In this document: piece by piece, positions 6,889-11,849 of the stretch | Layout of the letters: each line of letters begins with the position of its first letter | Numbering within the stretch: the stretch's first letter is position 1 | Assembly: GCA_023433685.1 (NCBI GenBank) | Contig: JAEYUD010000021.1 | Coordinates: 1-11,849, forward strand | From: Bacteroidota bacterium | GTDB lineage: Bacteria > Bacteroidota > Ignavibacteria > Ignavibacteriales > Ignavibacteriaceae | Direction of reading: 5' to 3' | DNA: 11,849 nucleotides | Translations under genes and position numbers: made by a program | Notes under the pieces: model-generated | What the model was told of the DNA's origin: nothing | The model's input: the letters and a program-made list of their open reading frames with translations, nothing else | Databases searched by the model: none

Positions 6889-7638
6889 CTATAGATCTCC
6901 TAATATTCTAAATGCTTTTAGGCCTTTAAAAGTTTCAAAATGCGTTCTCGTGTAAGTTTCGAGTATTCCCAAAAGGTCGGTTTTTATATTTGTTCCGGAT
7001 GTATCAGACCTTTTACCGGTTATTAGACAGAGGATGAGGGTGTAAAGTTCCATGGAAATTTTTATGCCCCTCCTTTTATCCTGAGCGCAGTTTTCGCACA
7101 ATATCCCATAGCCGGAGTCGAATCGTACAGGGTCTTTTCCATCGATCGCCCTGCCACAGGCAGCACAACTTTCGTAATGTATCCCAACACCTGACTCATC
7201 AAGAATAAAGAAAAAATATCTTAACAATAGTGTCAGGGGGTCCTCACTCCTTGAGTCCATCAACCTGAGTATCCGGTCGGAGCCCCTGTATAAACGCTCA
7301 TTCACCTCGTGAGGCACGGTAAGCTCTTTTAACAGTTCAATAATTGAAGTGGCGCACGAGAGAGCGGTGAAGTCGGAAAGTACCTTCGCGGGGTGAAACA
7401 CCATCTCGGCTGAATTTATGGTGAAGAGTTCCCTCCCCTCTTTCTCGTAGTAGAATATTTCCACGATATTCAAAACGTCAGAGGCGAGTCCTGATTTTGA
7501 TTTTATGCTTCTCGCGCCTTTCAGCAGGCCGCTGATCTTTCCCCTCTCCTTCGTATAGAAAGTGATTATGTTGCTTGAATCGCTGTATTTGAGCCGGGAG
7601 AGGACTATGGCCTCAGTTCTTACAAGGCCGCTTCGCAT
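6889..7638 (-). CDS. recO: DNA repair protein RecO
   Basis: RecO works with RecF and RecR to load RecA on SSB-coated single-stranded DNA during gap repair and recombination. The 249-residue length is normal. The N-terminal OB-fold is recognisable from VRTEAIVLSRLKYSDSSNII (6-25) and the following ERGKISGLLKGAR (31-43). The helical part holds LLLRYFFFILDESG (137-150), followed by a four-cysteine zinc-finger arrangement: Cys158-x2-Cys161 and Cys181-x2-Cys184, with GYGILCENC between. Its ATG shares one base with the mtnA stop (TAATG) and no Shine-Dalgarno is visible, so translation probably depends on ribosomes finishing mtnA. The link to mtnA is likely positional rather than functional. Confidence 0.93.
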   Translation of the reverse strand: MRSGLVRTEAIVLSRLKYSDSSNIITFYTKERGKISGLLKGARSIKSKSGLASDVLNIVEIFYYEKEGRELFTINSAEMVFHPAKVLSDFTALSCATSIIELLKELTVPHEVNERLYRGSDRILRLMDSRSEDPLTLLLRYFFFILDESGVGIHYESCAACGRAIDGKDPVRFDSGYGILCENCAQDKRRGIKISMELYTLILCLITGKRSDTSGTNIKTDLLGILETYTRTHFETFKGLKAFRILGDL

Positions 7639-8642
7639 TAGTTGAAATCGTAAGGGTAACTGAAAATTCCCTTCTCGGTGATTATCCCGGTAATGTTTTC
7701 AGCAGGGGTGACATCGAACGAGGGATTGAAGGAATCAAGATGGACTGCCGCAAGCTCAACTGAAAGATATTGGGTCAGTTCCGAAGGGGCTCTCTCTTCT
7801 ATCGGTATATCAGAAAAACCCGATGCGGAAGTGTCAATTGTTGTTGATGGTGCCGCGATATAGAACGGCACACCATAAGCTTTGCAGAGAACCGAGAGAG
7901 TAAATGTACCGAGCTTGTTCGCGGAGTCACCATTCGCCGCGATGCGGTCAGCACCCGTGATAACCACATCGATCTTTCCGTCGCGGATGAGAACTCCGGC
8001 GGTCGATTCTGTGATCACTTTGAAAGGTGCACCAATTTTATCAAGTTCATACGAGGTGAGCCTTAAACCCTGAAAGAGGGGTCTGGTTTCATCCGCATAG
8101 ACATAAGCCACCTTCCCTGCTTCAAATCCTCTTCTGATAACCCCGAAAGCGGTTCCAATTCCTCCGGTGGCAAGCTTTCCCGTGTTACAGTGGGTGAGAA
8201 CAACGGAATTTTCCTTAAAAACCTTACTCCAGTTCGACGCGATTGACTCACACATCTCTTCATCTTCACGGTGAATGGCGATCGCCTCTTCAAGAAAAAC
8301 CTCATATTTCCGTTCAGCCACGGGAAGATCATCATGCAGTTTCATCATCCTGTCAAGCGCGTTGAAGAGGTTTACAGCAGTGGGACGTGTAGCCGCGAGG
8401 GTTTTACTGGCTTCAGCGAATGATTCTTCACTGTAACCATACTTTTGTGACAGAGCGAGAGCGTACGCGGCAGCAACTCCTATGAGGGGTGCACCTCTTA
8501 TCTCGAGTCGCTTTATTGAAGTGGCAACCTGAGTGTAGTCTTCTGTTGTGATGAAGCGCTCGAAGACGGGCAAACCTGTTTGATCAATGTAAACAAGCCT
8601 GCCGTCTTCAAACTTTAGCGAGAAATAGCTGTCAGATCTCAT
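7638..8642 (-). CDS. mtnA: S-methyl-5-thioribose-1-phosphate isomerase
   Basis: MtnA isomerises 5-methylthioribose-1-phosphate to 5-methylthioribulose-1-phosphate in methionine salvage from methylthioadenosine, in the cytoplasm. The 334-residue protein has the eIF2B-like fold signatures: IRGAPLIGVAAAYA (48-61), THCNTGKLATGG (150-161) with the catalytic Cys152, YADETRPLFQG (182-192), GADRIAANGDSANK (230-243) with the catalytic Asp232, and FNPSFDVTPAENITGII (305-321). I prefer the ATG at 8642; a TTG one codon earlier (8645) is possible but unnecessary. The start overlaps the end of the PfkB kinase by 11 bases without a clear Shine-Dalgarno, so the two are translationally coupled. The recO start overlaps its stop by one base. 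No mtnP, mtnK or later salvage gene is in the window. The motif set fits MtnA better than archaeal ribose-1,5-bisphosphate isomerase or eIF2B proper. Confidence 0.94.
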   Translation of the reverse strand: MRSDSYFSLKFEDGRLVYIDQTGLPVFERFITTEDYTQVATSIKRLEIRGAPLIGVAAAYALALSQKYGYSEESFAEASKTLAATRPTAVNLFNALDRMMKLHDDLPVAERKYEVFLEEAIAIHREDEEMCESIASNWSKVFKENSVVLTHCNTGKLATGGIGTAFGVIRRGFEAGKVAYVYADETRPLFQGLRLTSYELDKIGAPFKVITESTAGVLIRDGKIDVVITGADRIAANGDSANKLGTFTLSVLCKAYGVPFYIAAPSTTIDTSASGFSDIPIEERAPSELTQYLSVELAAVHLDSFNPSFDVTPAENITGIITEKGIFSYPYDFN

Positions 8643-9546
8643 CAAATCTTGAGATCGTCATAAACTCCCTGTAACGATCCTGAATGCGGAGGGTCGAGAG
8701 ATTCTCAAGAGCCTCGGTACTGAACTGCTCCACGCAGAAAGATGCCATTGTGCTGCCATAAACCACTGCCCTTTTAATGTTGTTGGGGCTAAGGTCTTGT
8801 GTCTTATGGAGATATCCGGTGAAACCGCCGGCGAAAGTGTCGCCCGCGCCTGTCGGATCGTTGATCATTTCAAGGGGGTATGCCGGGGCGGAGAATACAG
8901 TGTCTTCCATGAAAAGAAGCGCGCCGTGCTCACCTTTTTTGATGATGAGTATTTTAGCACCCATCTCTCTGATTACCTTCGCCGATTTGATCAGATTCGG
9001 TTCGTTCGAGAGAAGGCGGGCTTCTGAATCATTGATGATCAACACATCACTTCTTTTCAGCACTTTTTTAAGCTCATCCTGTTTCCCCTCGATCCAGTAA
9101 TTCATTGTATCGCACACAACGAACTGCGGGGCTTCAAGCTGATCGAGCACTTTTAATTGAAGTGTCGGGTCGATGTTGCCGAGACAAACATAAGTTGATT
9201 TCCTAAGTTTATCAGGTATTACAGGATCAAAAGCTTCGAAGACGTTCAATTCTGTGAGAAGGGTATCTCTCGTATTAAGATCGTAGTGGTATTTACCTGC
9301 CCAGCGGAAGGTTTTACCCCCCTCTACAACCTGAACACCCATCAAGTTAACGTTGTGCGATTCAAGCAGATCGAAATATTTCTTCGGAAAATCATCACCT
9401 ACCACCCCCATTATATAAGCAGGTGCTGTAAAATAACTCGCTGAAAGTGAAATATATGTCGCCGAGCCGCCCAAGGCGTTCTCTACTGACTTGAACGGGG
9501 TTGAAACTGAATCAAATGCTACGGATCCGACTATTAAAAGGCTCAA
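8632..9546 (-). CDS. PfkB/ribokinase-family sugar or nucleoside kinase
   Basis: This 304-residue kinase of the PfkB family phosphorylates a sugar or nucleoside hydroxyl with ATP. It begins MSLLIVGSVAFDSV with the substrate-binding Asp12, followed by ALGGSATYIS (24-33, the Gly-Gly hinge). The C-terminal signature is NDPTGAGDTFAGGF (229-242), with the catalytic base Asp236 and the anion hole GAGD. Other conserved stretches are GKTFRWAGKY (77-86), NDSEARLLS (172-180) and IIKKGEHGALLF (201-212). It belongs to a subgroup usually annotated only as sugar kinase; I do not recognise a proven substrate. The start codon is TTG, placed by an excellent Shine-Dalgarno (AAGGAG, 6-base spacer). Its end overlaps mtnA by 11 bases, which suggests a role in pentose or nucleoside salvage, possibly of methylthioribose or ribose phosphates. 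That role is inference from context. Confidence 0.88.
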   Translation of the reverse strand: MSLLIVGSVAFDSVSTPFKSVENALGGSATYISLSASYFTAPAYIMGVVGDDFPKKYFDLLESHNVNLMGVQVVEGGKTFRWAGKYHYDLNTRDTLLTELNVFEAFDPVIPDKLRKSTYVCLGNIDPTLQLKVLDQLEAPQFVVCDTMNYWIEGKQDELKKVLKRSDVLIINDSEARLLSNEPNLIKSAKVIREMGAKILIIKKGEHGALLFMEDTVFSAPAYPLEMINDPTGAGDTFAGGFTGYLHKTQDLSPNNIKRAVVYGSTMASFCVEQFSTEALENLSTLRIQDRYREFMTISRFDEI

Positions 9547-9558
9547 AAGTGACTCCTT
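9547..9558 (-). promoter_or_regulatory. Shine-Dalgarno site that sets the TTG start of the PfkB kinase
   Basis: On the minus strand AAGGAG (9558..9553) lies six bases before the TTG at 9546, which is close to ideal. No in-frame ATG lies nearby, and the family's conserved N-terminus (MSLLIVGSVAFDS) begins exactly here, so the TTG is very likely the true start. Confidence 0.85.
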
Positions 9559-9622
9559 GTTACCGGTTTTTTTTTGTAAAAATTAAAAAATCTTAACTTT
9601 GCAATTAACGAAAAATTCCTGT

Positions 9623-10084
9623 CTAAATCAACTTCACAAGGTCAAAATAAAATTTTTCCTCGTTGATGTATCTCGCGATTATATCCGCTGACTTCCTTTG
9701 ACCGGGCCATGCAAGCAACGGCAATGCGTCTTCAAGGCACAGCCATTTGTATTCGTCGTGTTCAGTTGAAAGCTCCACCGCGGCAGAAAAGGGTACTTTA
9801 GCGGCAAATACCGGTATAAGACTGGCAGTATCTTTAACGGGATTGTAAAAAGAGTTCACATTAGGAACCACCCAGAACGATTCAGGTGATAGCCCCGTTT
9901 CTTCTTTTATCTCCCTCAGGGCAGCTTCCCAGGCTTTTTCACCTTCGAGCATTCTGCCGGTTACCGGTTGCCAGACCCCGGGGTAAACTTCTTCATTAGC
10001 AGCCCTCCTGAGAAGGAGAAATTCAAGCCTGCCTTCAAACTGACGGAAGATATGCGCTTCGATGATGTCATCAATTATTTTCAT
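9623..10084 (-). CDS. Nudix hydrolase (NudB-like)
   Basis: This 153-residue Nudix enzyme hydrolyses a nucleoside diphosphate linked to another group (X), using Mg2+. The Nudix box is complete at residues 43-65: Gly43, Glu49, Arg57-Glu58 and Glu61-Glu62 in REIKEETGL fit the G-x5-E-x7-R-E-U-x-E-E-x-G-U pattern. The preceding YPGVWQPVTG (34-43) and the later HDEYKWL (109-115) resemble the NudB/dihydroneopterin triphosphate and dATP pyrophosphohydrolase branch, but the substrate cannot be fixed from sequence. The ATG at 10084 has GGAG five bases upstream. It starts 15 bases after the beta-barrel gene's stop, so they probably share a transcript. A 76-base AT-rich gap separates it from the kinase. 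Confidence 0.92.
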   Translation of the reverse strand: MKIIDDIIEAHIFRQFEGRLEFLLLRRAANEEVYPGVWQPVTGRMLEGEKAWEAALREIKEETGLSPESFWVVPNVNSFYNPVKDTASLIPVFAAKVPFSAAVELSTEHDEYKWLCLEDALPLLAWPGQRKSADIIARYINEEKFYFDLVKLI

Positions 10085-10099
10085 TTTTACTCCAGATTT

Positions 10100-11849
10100 T
10101 CAGAAAAATGCCCTCACTTCAGCCCGTGCAGTGTGGATCACCCTTCCCCCTCCCTGGGAGCGTCCATCGTAACCAAGCGTGCTTTGAAGATTGGTGGATA
10201 CCCTGTAGTCGAAATTCAAGCGCCAATAATAATTCTTCCCTACCAGGTTCCCGTTGGTTAACTCGAAAGGGAGGAAGTTATCAGTGGCATTCCTGATCAA
10301 TTCTGTCCGCTCCACTTCAAACCGGAGGCGGCCCGAGCCCGCGAAAGAAAGATTGATCCTTACGGCCTGACTGTTAAGTTTCAGTTCTGTCGGCACTTCC
10401 GGATATTCATCCGTGGTGGTGCCGGTTTTTATTATCAGACCGGTCTCAATGAAGTTTTCGGGTCTGTATGAAAAATCAAAAATAAAGTCTGTTGAATTGA
10501 TCTTTCGGTTCCTTAAAGAAGCCGGAGGTGCAGCGAGGTTGTTCGCTGAGAGCACCACATCAGTTTGAATGCTGAACTCCCGGACCAACCGCAGCCGGGC
10601 CCGAACGCTCTTCTCGCTGGAAAGCCCCTTCTCCACTCCACCGCTGAACTCCGTCAGGCTGCGTCGTTCATTAAATCTTAGCCTGAAATTAAGAGCGGAA
10701 TTGTTTTCAAATATAAAGATATCCTGCAGGATCGACTGGGAGCCACGAATGGTGTTCTTTTCATCCAGAAAATAAGAAAGATTCAGCAGATAAATCTTTT
10801 CGATATCGGTTTGCTTGCTGTTTTCCTCTACCCGCACCGTGGTTTCTGTTGAGATCATGTCGAATGCTTTAAGGAACCCCAAACCGCTTTCGGCAAGTTC
10901 CCTGAATTGTAGTTTGAACCGGAAGCCTGCTTTCAAATCTATTACCGGAAACAACTGCTCGCTCGGAAGTGTAACCGCTATAAAATCAGCATCGTAAATA
11001 GCAGGTTGAAATTCGTTCTCATCATACAAGCCGTTCGCGTTCAGATCGCCGAGATAAACGTAGTTGCCTGTTCCCTTCTCCACTTTTACGAAAACGCGTT
11101 CGAGTACTGATGCACGGCGTGTGCTTGTTTCGTAGAAAAGATCGCCGTTAAACCCGTTGTTGAAAAGAGAATAACGACTCCGTAACCTGACGAGAACCGT
11201 CTGATTATCGCTGAAACCCTTCACTTTGAATTCAGTGTTGTATCTCTTTTCTCTGGTGGCAATCGAGAGTTCAGTGTTGAAATCCCGCCCGGCAGAATAC
11301 CTTAGCCCCAGTTCCTGACCGGTGGTTCTTGACTCTTTCAGAAAAATGCCATCTAATGCCACCTCGTCTTCACGGAATGACATTTTGCCGGTCATGTTGA
11401 TACCGAACAGAGCCGGCACTTCGATCATTGGTCCCGCTTCGTAAAAGTAGTAACTCCCCGTGAAAAGGGAGTCGGAGTCGCCGGTTTTCTCTTTTTTTAT
11501 CTCGCTTTCAAAGAAAAGACCCGCGTTGATGAAACCCGCTTTCCATAAACCGTTACCTTTTTGTTTGAGCCAATTGCTTCTGAACCGGCCGGTCTCTGAC
11601 TTCACAAAGTCAGCATTATAAGCGATATCGCGGTTTGCTTCATCGTATGAACGGATGGTTCCGTTGAACCTTTCCGAAGAGAAGTTATCCCCTTTCTTCA
11701 GGTATCCATAAGAGAGGTCGGTTCCGGTTCCGGCTATGGGATAAAAAGAAAATCCTGCTTCCCGGAGAGTTTCATCTGCATTTGGTGATGACCCGCCCGT
11801 GTTGTAGTCACGATCGAACTCAACCGAATTGAACCGGTCGGGAGAACTG
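10100..11849 (-). CDS. Probable outer-membrane beta-barrel/surface protein, C-terminal part (cut by right window edge)
   Basis: The reading frame is open from the right edge to its TGA at 10100, giving 582 visible residues; the N-terminus is outside. A GTG at 11605 is not taken as the start, because the frame continues upstream without a stop and with similar composition (FSFYPIAGTGTDLSYGYLKK, 11690..11755 region). I do not recognise the family. Visible features are many alternating polar/hydrophobic, aromatic-rich strands, such as YYWRLNFDYRVSTNLQSTLG near the end, and a terminal Phe (RAFF). Both are typical of outer-membrane beta-barrels. A short sequence GDLNANGLYDENEF (about 11009..11050) matches the calcium-binding EF-hand loop spacing D-x-N-x-N-G-x-x-D-x-x-E. 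It is followed by a stretch rich in Phe, Leu and Pro. The C-terminus is a barrel-like end rather than a T9SS sorting domain. The Nudix gene follows after 15 bases. Confidence 0.72.
   Translation of the reverse strand, partial: SSPDRFNSVEFDRDYNTGGSSPNADETLREAGFSFYPIAGTGTDLSYGYLKKGDNFSSERFNGTIRSYDEANRDIAYNADFVKSETGRFRSNWLKQKGNGLWKAGFINAGLFFESEIKKEKTGDSDSLFTGSYYFYEAGPMIEVPALFGINMTGKMSFREDEVALDGIFLKESRTTGQELGLRYSAGRDFNTELSIATREKRYNTEFKVKGFSDNQTVLVRLRSRYSLFNNGFNGDLFYETSTRRASVLERVFVKVEKGTGNYVYLGDLNANGLYDENEFQPAIYDADFIAVTLPSEQLFPVIDLKAGFRFKLQFRELAESGLGFLKAFDMISTETTVRVEENSKQTDIEKIYLLNLSYFLDEKNTIRGSQSILQDIFIFENNSALNFRLRFNERRSLTEFSGGVEKGLSSEKSVRARLRLVREFSIQTDVVLSANNLAAPPASLRNRKINSTDFIFDFSYRPENFIETGLIIKTGTTTDEYPEVPTELKLNSQAVRINLSFAGSGRLRFEVERTELIRNATDNFLPFELTNGNLVGKNYYWRLNFDYRVSTNLQSTLGYDGRSQGGGRVIHTARAEVRAFF

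Noticed and set aside
8643..8645. TTG one codon upstream as the mtnA start
   Set aside because: An ATG follows immediately, giving the same protein less one residue, and no ribosome site favours the TTG.
9564..9576. T9 run after CCGG on the plus strand as a plus-direction terminator
   Set aside because: No stem of useful length precedes the T-run, and there is no plus-strand gene to terminate.
11603..11605. GTG as the start of the barrel-like protein
   Set aside because: The frame stays open for 81 more codons up to the window edge, with the same composition and strand-like pattern, and no ribosome site precedes the GTG.

Overview
The window looks like ordinary chromosome from a member of the Bacteroidota/Chlorobiota group, most likely a free-living Ignavibacteria-type organism. 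The main clue is the secreted protein at 820..3282, which ends in a type IX secretion (T9SS) sorting domain with the NYPNPFNP signature typical of Ignavibacteria and relatives. Moderate GC, AT-rich leaders and several genes without a Shine-Dalgarno site fit this. No organism can be named from sequence alone.

Every convincing gene is on the minus strand, so transcription runs from right to left. The packing is tight: the largest gap is 144 bases (3283..3426), so there is no gene-free stretch over 300 bases. No tRNA, rRNA, CRISPR, insertion sequence or integrase was seen.

In order of transcription, from the right edge:
(1) 10100..11849 is the C-terminal part of a probable outer-membrane beta-barrel protein that runs off the window. 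It is followed after 15 bases by a Nudix hydrolase (9623..10084).
(2) After a 76-base AT-rich gap comes a translationally coupled cluster: a PfkB-family sugar kinase starting at TTG (8632..9546), methylthioribose-1-phosphate isomerase mtnA (7638..8642) and recO (6889..7638). The junctions overlap by 11 bases and 1 base. After 51 bases follows a membrane-anchored DegP/HtrA protease (5356..6837), and then a strong intrinsic terminator (about 5297..5332).
(3) Chorismate synthase aroC (4055..5275) overlaps an MBL-fold hydrolase (3427..4065) by 11 bases, followed by a weaker terminator-like hairpin.
(4) A promoter-like sequence precedes the 820-residue secreted phosphodiester glycosidase (820..3282). 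Seventeen bases later comes a divergent cheW (338..802), which overlaps cheR (1..348, cut by the left edge) by 11 bases.

Most of this is housekeeping: methionine salvage, aromatic biosynthesis, recombination repair, envelope protein quality control and nucleotide sanitation. The less expected parts are the glycosidase sitting directly upstream of a chemotaxis pair, a CheW that lacks the usual N-x-R-G residues, the pairing of a PfkB kinase with MtnA, and the unrecognised surface protein at the right edge. I did not find a convincing new defence or mobile system.
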